Part shown: positions 53,610 to 61,742 of the stretch, piece after piece | Numbering within the stretch: the first letter of the stretch is position 1 | How the letters are laid out: each line of letters starts with the position of its first letter | Source of the DNA: Candidatus Brocadia sp. | GTDB lineage: Bacteria; Planctomycetota; Brocadiia; Brocadiales; Brocadiaceae | Direction of reading: 5' to 3' | Length of the DNA: 64,000 nucleotides | Assembly (NCBI GenBank): GCA_021646415.1 | Contig: SOEU01000012.1 | Span: 1-64,000 of the forward strand | Program-made: the position numbers and the translations under genes | The notes under the pieces: model-generated | The model's input: only the letters and a program-made list of their open reading frames with translations | Told to the model about the DNA's origin: nothing | Database searches by the model: none

Positions 53610-54602
53610 TTACGTACATAGTTTATACACGAGCAGTTCCAGTAACATTCTCGTACCAAAAGAACTCGTTTTGCTCTTCACATCAGTTTCTAACAAAAGC
53701 GCATGATTTTTCATGAGATTTTCTTCAGTATATAGTTTGACCTGTTCAAAAAACCGTTTTGCAAAGAATGGTATTATCTGTAACTCCGATGCGATTTTTT
53801 GTTCATTTCCACCCTGCTGCAACATCTGCTTTGCCCTCCACAGTCGTTTTATTTGCCATGCCAACAGACTAATAATCCTTACCGAATCTTCTCCATGCGC
53901 CAGCATTTGGCTGAGGATTTTTAGCGCCAATGTCACATTCCTTTGCGCAACGGCATCGGTCAGTTCAAATACGGTACGATTCCTGTCCACACCCACAAGG
54001 GCATCTACGTCCCTTTCGTCAATAGTAACCTTTTCACCCAGGTAAATGGATAACTTTTCAAGGTGTTTATCCAGGATCGCTAAATTGTTCCCCACATCAT
54101 CAACCAGTCTCAGCGCTGCCTTTGCAGTGATGTCTTTTTTGTAAAGCTTCGTATGAGTATGCACCCAATTTGGCAAGAGATGATCCTTTAGCCTTTTACA
54201 CTCAACCGATACACCCACCTTATCAACAAGGGATGCCAATTTCGTTCGCTTATCCCATTTATCACAGACAAGAACCAGATTGGCATGACTTGCGGGTGCC
54301 AGTAAATATTTTTCAAGTGTTTCTCTATTCTTATCAACAAAATCATCTGCCTCTTCTACAATCACCAATTTGTGCTTGCCCGAAAAAAGCGACAAAGTCC
54401 TTAATTCATCAAATATAACGCCCCCGGAAATTTCATCGCCATCAAATTCAACCAACGCCATACCAGGATCGCTATCTTTAAATGAATTAGCCTTTACTGC
54501 TGAAAGCGCTTCATGGATAAAAAATTCTTCATCTCCATAAAATATATACACGGGAAAGGTCTTATCCTTATTCATTAAGGCCTTAAACTGGTAAACATCC
54601 AT
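53610..54602 (-). CDS. holA: DNA polymerase III delta subunit
   Basis: Clamp-loader subunit. Features are DKTFPVYIFYGDEEFFIHEA, a degenerate P-loop-free AAA fold, LVLVCDKWDKRTKL, and the C-terminal collar (FELTDAVAQRNVTLALKILS, IISLLAWQIKRLWRAKQML). The start overlaps the stop of cobU by one base (TAATG), so translation is coupled. The length of 330 is normal. Confidence 0.9.
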   Translation of the reverse strand: MDVYQFKALMNKDKTFPVYIFYGDEEFFIHEALSAVKANSFKDSDPGMALVEFDGDEISGGVIFDELRTLSLFSGKHKLVIVEEADDFVDKNRETLEKYLLAPASHANLVLVCDKWDKRTKLASLVDKVGVSVECKRLKDHLLPNWVHTHTKLYKKDITAKAALRLVDDVGNNLAILDKHLEKLSIYLGEKVTIDERDVDALVGVDRNRTVFELTDAVAQRNVTLALKILSQMLAHGEDSVRIISLLAWQIKRLWRAKQMLQQGGNEQKIASELQIIPFFAKRFFEQVKLYTEENLMKNHALLLETDVKSKTSSFGTRMLLELLVYKLCT

Positions 54603-55216
54603 TACTTTATCCTCTGGGCAATACCTGCCACTATGAAGTACACTTCGTCAGCCTCTTCCGCCAGGGTCTGGTTCGCAAAACCAGCAATATCCCGAAAAAC
54701 ACGGGACAAGGCATTGTCAGGCACAATACCCAGTCCAACTTCATTCGATATGATAATAACATCTGACCTCGATTCACGACACACACGGCTGAGTTTACTG
54801 ATCTCAGCAAGGATTTGCACCTGCTTCTGTTTTGAATTTTCCTCAGGCGCGGCCAAAAGATTCATCATTTTTGTCATTTCACCAGAAGATACCGCCCCAT
54901 GTCCCTTCGTTTGCAAAGGAAGAGATTCTTCATACAAAAGCAGATTCGTAATATAGAGGGTAATACAATCAATAAAAATAAGACCCGCCTTGCCATTTAA
55001 ATCCGCCACAACCCTGTCCACATGATACGGAGACTCAATGGTCTTCCAGTTAAAGGGACGTCTGGCACGATGAGCCCGAATCCGTTCCCGCATCTCATCG
55101 TCCTTAACCTCAGCTGTAGCTATATAAACCACATCATTATACTTTTTGGCAAGTTCTTCTGCAAAGGCAGATTTGCCGCTTCGTGCACCACCAAGGACAA
55201 AGGTTATTTTAGCCAT
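54602..55216 (-). CDS. cobU: CobU, adenosylcobinamide kinase/guanylyltransferase
   Basis: Nucleotide-loop assembly of cobalamin. P-loop TFVLGGARSGKSAFAEELA, the AHRARRPFNWKTIESPYHVD region, FIDCITLYITNLLL and the signature IIISNEVGLGIVP are all present. It is 170 bp from cobS, on the same strand, so these two late B12 genes form a cluster. The length of 204 is slightly longer than usual. Confidence 0.93.
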   Translation of the reverse strand: MAKITFVLGGARSGKSAFAEELAKKYNDVVYIATAEVKDDEMRERIRAHRARRPFNWKTIESPYHVDRVVADLNGKAGLIFIDCITLYITNLLLYEESLPLQTKGHGAVSSGEMTKMMNLLAAPEENSKQKQVQILAEISKLSRVCRESRSDVIIISNEVGLGIVPDNALSRVFRDIAGFANQTLAEEADEVYFIVAGIAQRIK

Positions 55217-55295
55217 TTTAATAAAATGTAATCATTTTGTCACTAAGGACCAGTCATAAAACACAACCATTTCTAAGTACTCTCTAGCATTTTAA

Positions 55296-55338
55296 GTTGG
55301 CGGTAGGCAGTAGGCAGTCGCCAACTGCTTACTGCCAA
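55296..55338. repeat. Short palindromic 'ggcagta' repeat between cobU and cobS
   Basis: gttggc ... gccaac and ggcagta ... tactgcc form overlapping stems over 43 bp. It fits a dispersed REP-like sequence placed in an operon spacer. Confidence 0.5.
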
Positions 55339-55385
55339 CTTTGTTCACTCAATCTCGTATCTCGAATATCCTTGTCATCCAATAG

Positions 55386-56216
55386 TTACCTATTCCATCC
55401 GTTGCATACGAAAAGACTTAACAAAAACACCAGTTCTGCGATCTCATTGATGGCACCCAGAGTATCTCCAGTCATACCGCCAATTTTCTTTTTAATATAC
55501 CAAATCCAACTAAGAGTGAAAATAATTATTATTGCAAATATCACAAACCCACTTAGGTTGTAAAAAAACCAAAACAGGAATACTGGAAAAAGCGACACAA
55601 AAATTACCTGTTTCCATGTAGTACCACTAGTAATAAAACTTCCTGTACCCGATCCACTTCTGGCATACGAAGACAATCCTGCAGCACAGACCTGCGCCCA
55701 TCGTCCCACAACCGGCATTACCATCAACGCAACACATTTATTCACCAAGGCCGGTGAGATAAAACAGGAGACGCATTTTACACTGATATTAAAGAATAAA
55801 GTATTTGCCACCAAGATGTCTCCGATGCTTAGCAAACTAACATATTTGAGCCCGAGGAGGGAAATCAGACCAATGGCTCCAAAGCCACCAATACGGCTAT
55901 CCTTCATGATTTCCAGACGTTTTTCCTTATTCCAACCACCCCAGATGCCATCACAGGTATCTGCAAGTCCATCGAAATGCAATGCACCGGTTATGGCAAT
56001 AGAAACCAGGATAATTAATGCATCAGCAACAAGGGGAGGAAAGAAAAGATAGAGTGGCAAGTATGTGACAGACAGAAAAACACCTATGCATAAACCTACA
56101 ACGGGAAACCAATATACCACATTGCCATGGCTATGTGGTTTTATCCTACCTTCTTTATCAATAGGTATAATGGTCAGAAATTTAAGCGCCCATAAAAAGT
56201 TGTCCATTTTCTTCAT
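55386..56216 (-). CDS. cobS: CobS, adenosylcobinamide-GDP ribazoletransferase
   Basis: Membrane enzyme joining the lower ligand to adenosylcobinamide-GDP. The signature GALHFDGLADTCDGIWGGWN and KRLEIMKDSRIGGFGAIGLI are unmistakable. Several TM helices follow (FVIFAIIIIFTLSWIWYI). The N-terminus FLWALKFLTIIPI is the usual one. The length of 276 is slightly above average. Confidence 0.93.
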   Translation of the reverse strand: MKKMDNFLWALKFLTIIPIDKEGRIKPHSHGNVVYWFPVVGLCIGVFLSVTYLPLYLFFPPLVADALIILVSIAITGALHFDGLADTCDGIWGGWNKEKRLEIMKDSRIGGFGAIGLISLLGLKYVSLLSIGDILVANTLFFNISVKCVSCFISPALVNKCVALMVMPVVGRWAQVCAAGLSSYARSGSGTGSFITSGTTWKQVIFVSLFPVFLFWFFYNLSGFVIFAIIIIFTLSWIWYIKKKIGGMTGDTLGAINEIAELVFLLSLFVCNGWNR

Positions 56217-56357
56217 TTCTTTATTTTGTTCATGTAAATTTGGTATAAACTATTATACTGTAAAAGTTTGTTCTTGTAGCAATTTAAAAAAAAAACGGAT
56301 AACCAGGGAAGCAGGAACAAGTTCAACCATTATCCTTAAATAATTCGAAGTACCTCC

Positions 56358-57182
56358 ATGGGTAAATTTGATCAAAAAATGGTGAATCGGGGATTTGAGG
56401 GCGTCAATTACTTCTTTTCCTTCATCCTTATTGCTTTCATGTTTTTAATCATCGGGTCACTGTTTTTTACGACAACCCCCTCTGCTTTCCTCCAACAAAT
56501 TAGTAGCCACGTGATACTTGTCTCCATCGCCGTGACATTCGGTTCCTCTTTTATTGCATCTCTGATAGTTTTTATTTTCAGTGTACCCGCGGCATATGTG
56601 CTTTCACGGAAAAACTTCCCGGGAAAACGTGTCCTGGAGACTGTGGTGGTTGATTTGCCACTGTCATTCCCACCGGGCGTAGATGGCCTGATCCTCCTGC
56701 TTTTGTTGTCCAAAACGGGCATCCTGGGTAAACTTCTTGGACGGTTTGACATTTCTATCCCTTATACCTTTGCGGCTGTAGTCCTGGCCAAACTCTTTGT
56801 GAGTATCCCCTTTATGGTCAGCTTTGTCCGTGAGGCGTTTGATCATGTAGACAAAAACATTGAGAACGTGGCATGTACATTAGGTGCGAGTCCATTTCAG
56901 GTATTTTATAAGCTCACGTTCCCTCTCTCTGTTTGGGGAGTTCTGAAAGGACTCATCATGGCCCTTTCAAAGAGTTTGGGAGAGATCGGGGCTACGTTAA
57001 TCCTTGCGGGTGGTTTGACATCTTCTACCGGCACCATGTCGGTATTGATCTATTTTGCCACCCAGAAAGGGGAAATGGATAAGGCCATCGCCCTTGCCAT
57101 TATCCTTGAGTTTCTGACCTTTATCTTGCTAACGATTATTAAATTATTATTTAAGGAATCTACCCACAAAATCCGTGCATAA
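56358..57182 (+). CDS. ABC transporter permease, molybdate/tungstate/sulfate type
   Basis: Inner-membrane permease of the ModB/CysW family, six TM helices. Markers are FIFSVPAAYVLSRKNFPGKR, DLPLSFPPGVDGLILLLLLS and the coupling loop NIENVACTLGASPFQVFYKL. It overlaps the ATPase gene by 8 bp. No substrate-binding protein gene is adjacent, so the ligand is uncertain; molybdate or tungstate is likely given the molybdoenzyme at 38.6 kb. Confidence 0.88.
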   Translation: MGKFDQKMVNRGFEGVNYFFSFILIAFMFLIIGSLFFTTTPSAFLQQISSHVILVSIAVTFGSSFIASLIVFIFSVPAAYVLSRKNFPGKRVLETVVVDLPLSFPPGVDGLILLLLLSKTGILGKLLGRFDISIPYTFAAVVLAKLFVSIPFMVSFVREAFDHVDKNIENVACTLGASPFQVFYKLTFPLSVWGVLKGLIMALSKSLGEIGATLILAGGLTSSTGTMSVLIYFATQKGEMDKAIALAIILEFLTFILLTIIKLLFKESTHKIRA

Positions 57183-58254
57183 ATTAGAATTGATCGGCAC
57201 ATCAAAATCTTTTGGCTCACAAACTGTCTTAAAAGACTTATCGTTAGAGATTTCGCCCGATGAATTATTTGTCATTCTGGGAAGCAGCGGCAGTGGAAAG
57301 ACGACATTACTCCTTGGTATCCTGGGTCTTCAGAAATTTGACAGTGGCCGTGTAATCATCAATGGGAGAGATGTCACCAATCTTAGCCCCGGGGAGCGGA
57401 ATATCGGGTATGTACCGCAAAACTACGCCCTTTTCCCCAATTACACGGTCTTTGAAAATATTGCCTTTGGGTTACGATTGCGCAAGGTCTCGAAACCTAT
57501 TATACAGACACGAGTAGGGCAGATTATCAACGATTTTGGCTTGCAGGGGCTTGAATACCGTTTCCCAGTTCAATTGAGTGGCGGACAAATGCAGAGGGTG
57601 GCATTGGCAAGGGCGTTGATTATTGAACCATCGCTTTTATTACTGGATGAGCCTGTAAGTGCCCTGGATATAGAAACGCGACAAAAGATCAAGGCGGAGA
57701 TTAAAGAGCTTCAAAAGAAGTTCCACATCACTATGGTTTATATTACGCATGATCAGCAGGAAACATTGGAGTTGGCAGACCGGCTTGGTATCCTGAACAA
57801 CGGTAAGATAGAGCAGTGTGGAGGTCCGGACGAAGTTTTCTATAGACCGAAAACCCTGTTTGTTGCACGCTTTCTGAACACTGAAAATATCCTGAGCGGG
57901 AAGATCGTTCACAAATTGGGAAATACGGTAACAATTCAGACAAATAATATTGTTTTAAAAACGTATACTTCCTTAGAATTGTCTGAGGGAGACCTGGTGA
58001 CGGTATGCATCCGCCCCGGTGCCATTCATCTTCGCACACATCGTATACACCCGAGGAAAAACGTTTTTGCCGGGACCATAGAATCCATTCACCCCATCGG
58101 AAGGGATCTCGCGGTTAAGGTGTTAGTTACACCGCATGAAGTCCTTAAAACACGTATAAGCCGGATCGTGGCCAAGGAACTCAAGCTCACTCATGGAATG
58201 CCAGTCAGTCTCTCCATCGATGAGGCATTTGTACATCTAATCCCTGTCCAATAA
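57175..58254 (+). CDS. ABC transporter ATP-binding protein with TOBE domain (ModC-like)
   Basis: ATPase of the preceding permease. GTG 57175 is the start, overlapping the permease end. Walker A LGSSGSGKTTLLLGILG, signature LSGGQMQRVALARALIIEPS, Walker B LLLLDEPVSALD and H-loop MVYITHDQQETLELADRLG are complete. Residues ~290-355 (FAGTIESIHPIGRDLAVKVL) are a TOBE-like oxyanion-binding domain, as in ModC, CysA and WtpC. Confidence 0.9.
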   Translation: MHKLELIGTSKSFGSQTVLKDLSLEISPDELFVILGSSGSGKTTLLLGILGLQKFDSGRVIINGRDVTNLSPGERNIGYVPQNYALFPNYTVFENIAFGLRLRKVSKPIIQTRVGQIINDFGLQGLEYRFPVQLSGGQMQRVALARALIIEPSLLLLDEPVSALDIETRQKIKAEIKELQKKFHITMVYITHDQQETLELADRLGILNNGKIEQCGGPDEVFYRPKTLFVARFLNTENILSGKIVHKLGNTVTIQTNNIVLKTYTSLELSEGDLVTVCIRPGAIHLRTHRIHPRKNVFAGTIESIHPIGRDLAVKVLVTPHEVLKTRISRIVAKELKLTHGMPVSLSIDEAFVHLIPVQ

Positions 58255-58442
58255 AAGTTGACAGTAATTCATTATCCAATGAAAAAGGCTGACAGTTCTT
58301 TGCCTTTCTCTTTTCGACCGGATCTGACCATTGATGCTAGAACTACGGCTATCCATCGACAGAATTAGAAATACCTTGATAAGGAATTTATTGCATTTAT
58401 AATATGTTTATGTAGCAAGTTGCATGGTAAAGAGGGGTATAA

Positions 58443-58584
58443 ATGAGCCCAACAGTGTTTCGTTACAATCAATATAGATTTTTATTTTTTTCACGAGAAG
58501 AGCGAAATCAGCGAATTACTTACCATAACAAAGGAACGAATTCACGAAATCAAAGAAAGCTGGAGAAAACACTTCTTACGCTGA
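58443..58584 (+). pseudogene. DUF4160 remnant with internal deletion
   Basis: The first 20 codons MSPTVFRYNQYRFLFFSREE match the DUF4160 start. The next bases belong to its C-terminal helix in another frame (SEISELLTITKERIHEIKES then WRKHF), so about 50 codons are missing. The family normally pairs with DUF2442, which follows here. The pair is often considered toxin-antitoxin-like. Confidence 0.65.
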
Positions 58585-58807
58585 GGTAACCAATATATCT
58601 AATCACGGGATATGGCTGTATGTCAAAGATACTGAGTATTTTTTACCATTCGAAGATTTCCCGTGGTTTAAAGAAGCGAAGATAGGTGAAATAATGGAAG
58701 TAGAGCTTTTCCATGATAATCACCTGAGACGGGAAAAACTGGATATAGATCTTGAAATAGAATCAGTGGTAGAACCTGACAAATATCCCCTCGTATATCA
58801 CAACTAA
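58529..58807 (+). pseudogene. DUF2442 gene without canonical start
   Basis: The open frame GENTSYAEVTNISNHGIWLY, EYFLPFEDFPWFKEAKIG and YPLVYHN is a full DUF2442 domain. No ATG, GTG or TTG precedes it in frame after the stop at 58526-58528. It may have lost its start with the neighbouring DUF4160 deletion, or it uses a rare start codon. Confidence 0.65.
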
Positions 58808-59008
58808 CCATTCAATGTATCTGTGATTTTATTTGAGAGGATTATTTTCGCTTGACAAAGCCTTCTAAAAGTGACCCAAGGAGCATTTTTTGGTTTGCAT
58901 TGTAAAGTATATTCATTAATCAAGGCCTTACGTCGCGGGTTCCCCCTCACTCTCATTACCTCACTCTCGGCATCAACCGCGTCACAAAACTCCATTCGTT
59001 GTATGTTG
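58808..59008. other. Short intergenic segment
   Basis: A minus-strand frame here (KALINEYTLQCKPKNAPWVT) has no recognised family and overlaps the nuclease end. Nothing is called. Confidence 0.3.
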
Positions 59009-59929
59009 TTATGGAGTCTCCCTAAGTTTGAACGACACACTATAGTACCGAACGTCTATATTGTTAGTCATTTCCAGTGCGTAAGATAGCTTAGGATCGG
59101 GATCACGGCAGATGACAAGACCTTTCACGGTTTGTCCAGCCGTGCAGAGATTCTGTTTGACCCATCCCATGTAACGAAGAATTTGACCAATCACTGAATC
59201 GGATGAACGACCCTTCTTTAGCTCAATTACAACGAACGATTTTGATTTCGGTTCAAACGCCAGAATATCTATCGGGCCGATGTCGGTAACATACTGCTGA
59301 CCGTCGTTCCCCTCTGTATCCTCGTATATCTTCAAATCTCCTTTGAAAATCGTTTGGAAATTGCTGACGATGAAGTCCTCTAAATACTTCTCAAGGACAA
59401 ATGCATTTTGGTCTTCGATAGTCTCAGTAATTTCCGAAGAAATGGGTTGTAGTCCCGATCCATCGAGTAGGTTATGGAATTGTTCCTCCGAAAGTTCAGC
59501 AAGAGTGTGCATCGGGAAAACGATGCTTGAAAAAACCTTGTTGCGTGGCTGTTCTTGCCATGCAACCTCTAAGAAATTGGGATGCTCATGAATAGGATTC
59601 TTCCCCGGAGCGTAAAATGCAGATCGGGTAACTTTGCCGATAGCGGTGAGGGTTTTGCGTCCTCTTCGAGCTATAATGAGGTCGCCTGGACATATCTCAT
59701 GATAGAATGCCCAAATCATATTCGCATAGAGACTCTTTGTTGCTGGAGGTTTATCGGGATAGGTTGATGTGACGGCCTCGGAAAGTTCCTCTTTGCGCAT
59801 CTTAGACACATCACCAAGCATCTTCCATCCAATGGAGATGAGATTGTTGGCAAGATCGAATTGCCACACCTTATCGAATAGCTCCGGCGGATTCGACTCG
59901 ACTGGGGCAATTACCCAGTAGCATGACAT
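59009..59929 (-). CDS. Two-domain protein: EVE-like N-terminus and NucS/PDDEXK nuclease C-terminus
   Basis: Residues ~1-130 (YWVIAPVESNPPELFDKVWQ; ICPGDLIIARRGRKTLTAIG) look like an EVE/PUA-type modified-base-binding domain. Residues ~180-300 are a PDDEXK fold: LEKYLEDFIVSNFQTIF, GPIDILAFEPKSKSFVVIEL then KKGRSSDSVIGQILRYMGWV, with the D...ExK catalytic triad. The layout fits modification-dependent restriction or a defence nuclease. It lies beside TA genes. No methylase partner is adjacent. Confidence 0.75.
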   Translation of the reverse strand: MSCYWVIAPVESNPPELFDKVWQFDLANNLISIGWKMLGDVSKMRKEELSEAVTSTYPDKPPATKSLYANMIWAFYHEICPGDLIIARRGRKTLTAIGKVTRSAFYAPGKNPIHEHPNFLEVAWQEQPRNKVFSSIVFPMHTLAELSEEQFHNLLDGSGLQPISSEITETIEDQNAFVLEKYLEDFIVSNFQTIFKGDLKIYEDTEGNDGQQYVTDIGPIDILAFEPKSKSFVVIELKKGRSSDSVIGQILRYMGWVKQNLCTAGQTVKGLVICRDPDPKLSYALEMTNNIDVRYYSVSFKLRETP

Positions 59930-60214
59930 TGACGTTCTCCGTAACTCTGTATTGATGACTTCCGAACTTCAATCTCTTTCTAGAATTTATCTATTTTACC
60001 TTAAAATTACAGGAACATCTTATATAACTTTGAAGATTTTCTTTTGAGTTCCTTTTATCTAGTTTTCTGCCTGCGTAGTTAAGCAATATGGGTTAAACAA
60101 AGTGAACCCATTGGCATAACCTCCCCCTCCGTCCCCTCCATGAGGGGATAGGGGGAGGAGTGCGCTTCGTCCCTTCGAAAAGCTCAGGATATGCTTTACC
60201 CAACGGCCAATATG

Positions 60215-60430
60215 TTATGCATACATTAAACGGCCCTTGGGCACTGGTATTTGAATACCATCTTCTTTTGCCGTTTTTAACCAAAGCTCTACTGCTTTTT
60301 CTGCATTTTCAAGTGCCTCTTTTTTTGACTTACCATGCGCCATGCACCCAGGAAGTTCCGGTACGTCAATAACATAAATATTGTCTGTTCTATCCCAATA
60401 AATAATCATTTCATATTGTGATTCACTCAT
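60215..60430 (-). CDS. HicB-like antitoxin (solitary)
   Basis: The start ATG 60430 has ggag 6 nt upstream; an earlier ATG at 60448 lacks one. The protein SESQYEMIIYWDRTDNIYVI, DVPELPGCMAHGKSKKEALE, NAEKAVELWLKTAKEDG is the HicB partial-RNase-H fold. No HicA gene is adjacent, so it is an orphan antitoxin or works alone as a regulator. Confidence 0.8.
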   Translation of the reverse strand: MSESQYEMIIYWDRTDNIYVIDVPELPGCMAHGKSKKEALENAEKAVELWLKTAKEDGIQIPVPKGRLMYA

Positions 60431-60506
60431 CGCTTCTCCATATATCAAATTTATATGTTGTTAATATTTTAGTAGCATGTCAAGTGGAGACCTGACAAAA
60501 GCCTTC

Positions 60507-60902
60507 TTATGGGTGACCCTTAGTTTTTTGTTTCTTCGGAAAATATTTAACCTCATCAATTCCTTTAAAATCAACATCCTCAGTCCAGATAACAGCTTCG
60601 TAAACACGAGCAGTAGCAAGAATTATACTATCGGCCATTGGAATTTTAAGATCAGTGCTGATTTTTGCAGCCATTATAGCTATTTCAGAGGTTAGCTCCA
60701 CAACTATACCCTGTTTCATTAAGGCAACAGCCTGTAGCGCGTCTTCTTCTCCTCGTTCACGCAAGACGAGATTAAAAACTTCATAGATGCAAACAGTAGG
60801 AACAAGCAAATTGGCTATATCGTTGAGTGGAATTGAAAAAGTATCCGCGTTGGGGTCGTCGGTAAAATATTCAAGCCAGCCAGAAGTATCAACCAGATTC
60901 AT
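60507..60902 (-). CDS. vapC: PIN-domain toxin (VapC-like)
   Basis: ATG 60902 opens MNLVDTSGWLEYFTDDPNAD, the usual VapC start with the first catalytic Asp. VCIYEVFNLVLRERGEEDAL has the Glu, and IPMADSIILATARVYEAVIW plus TEDVDF hold the further acidic residues. It is a site-specific RNase by family. It overlaps the antitoxin by 14 bp. Confidence 0.9.
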   Translation of the reverse strand: MNLVDTSGWLEYFTDDPNADTFSIPLNDIANLLVPTVCIYEVFNLVLRERGEEDALQAVALMKQGIVVELTSEIAIMAAKISTDLKIPMADSIILATARVYEAVIWTEDVDFKGIDEVKYFPKKQKTKGHP

Positions 60903-61104
60903 ATCTATCTTCGTCACGTTCAAAATGAGCATTAATTCCTTTAAGAAAACCGCGCATTTTTTTTATCTTTTGTTCGGGTATTAATTCAATGCGGTTGCCG
61001 AAGACGATAACCTGTATCTTTTGACCCGGAGAAAGTTGAAGCTTTTCTCTGACTTCACGTGGTATAACGATTTGGAATTTGGGTGAAATTGTTACAGATT
61101 TCAT
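60889..61104 (-). CDS. vapB: AbrB/MazE-like antitoxin (VapB-like)
   Basis: Residues 1-45 (MKSVTISPKFQIVIPREVRE, KLQLSPGQKIQVIVFGNRIE) form the swapped-hairpin DNA-binding domain. The C-terminus (KKMRGFLKGINAHFERDEDR) is the toxin-binding tail. It precedes the PIN toxin with overlap, the standard VapBC order. Confidence 0.9.
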   Translation of the reverse strand: MKSVTISPKFQIVIPREVREKLQLSPGQKIQVIVFGNRIELIPEQKIKKMRGFLKGINAHFERDEDRYESG

Positions 61105-61340
61105 ACTTGACCTTCATCGATATTATCGTATTACGATATATCAATCGATAGAGAAAGTCAAAAAATACTTTCCCGTTCTTAACTTCATCATAGGGATATG
61201 ACCTTTATTCAAAGGATGAAGTGGTAGTTAACCGATATCATGAAGGTGAAGCCGTATTAAATAAGGAATGCGGAGATTTGAATATATCTTCTTCATTTAA
61301 ACTCACAGGACTAAAGCTTTATGCTGGAGGGGGATAAACT
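61105..61340. other. Degraded coding sequence next to a MITE
   Basis: A + strand frame around 61218-61336 (DEVVVNRYHEGEAVLNKECG, SSFKLTGLKLYAGG) reads like a protein end without a start or known family. It is cut by the MITE at 61341. Confidence 0.35.
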
Positions 61341-61507
61341 CAGCGTTGTCCGGTTAGAAATTTGCATGTACGGTTTTGTCATACCCGAACGTTTTTATCG
61401 GGTATCCAGTGAACCCTAAACCTCCTGGATTCCCGCTAAAAACATGCGGGAATGACATCTCGAGTGCAATAAAACAGGACATGCAAATTTCTAACCGGAC
61501 AACGCTG
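61341..61507. mobile_element. 167-bp MITE with 29-bp terminal inverted repeats
   Basis: The ends (cagcgttgtccggttag... at 61341-61369 and its exact reverse complement at 61479-61507) are perfect over 29 bp. A 9-bp direct repeat ggataaact flanks it (61332-61340 and 61508-61516), a target-site duplication. It has no ORF. Two internal hairpins occur: tacccga/tcgggta and attcccgc/gcgggaat. The intact TIRs and TSD show recent insertion by a transposase acting in trans; a 9-bp duplication is typical of several DDE families. Confidence 0.92.
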
Positions 61508-61742
61508 GGATAAACTTAAATTTAAATTCAAGAAGTTCCTTTAGTTCCAGGATGTGCATTTACATTAGATATAGCATTGTGTTTATATAAAAGTATTTGG
61601 CTTCTTATTGGTATTTTATTACCGACTCTTTTCAGTATTTACGAATTTTTACGGCCAGAATGTCAATTGGTTGTTTTTCCTTTGTGTTCTTTGAGTCTTT
61701 GTGGTTAAATTCTTTCTCTATTCACCACAAACAGACACAACC

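Noticed and set aside
54602-56216. Cobalamin riboswitch near cobU/cobS/cobK
   Set aside because: The short spacers upstream lack the B12-box (gccactg) and have no matching large leader.
58804-59040. Small minus-strand frame of 78 codons
   Set aside because: It overlaps the nuclease gene end, lacks a Shine-Dalgarno and matches no known family.
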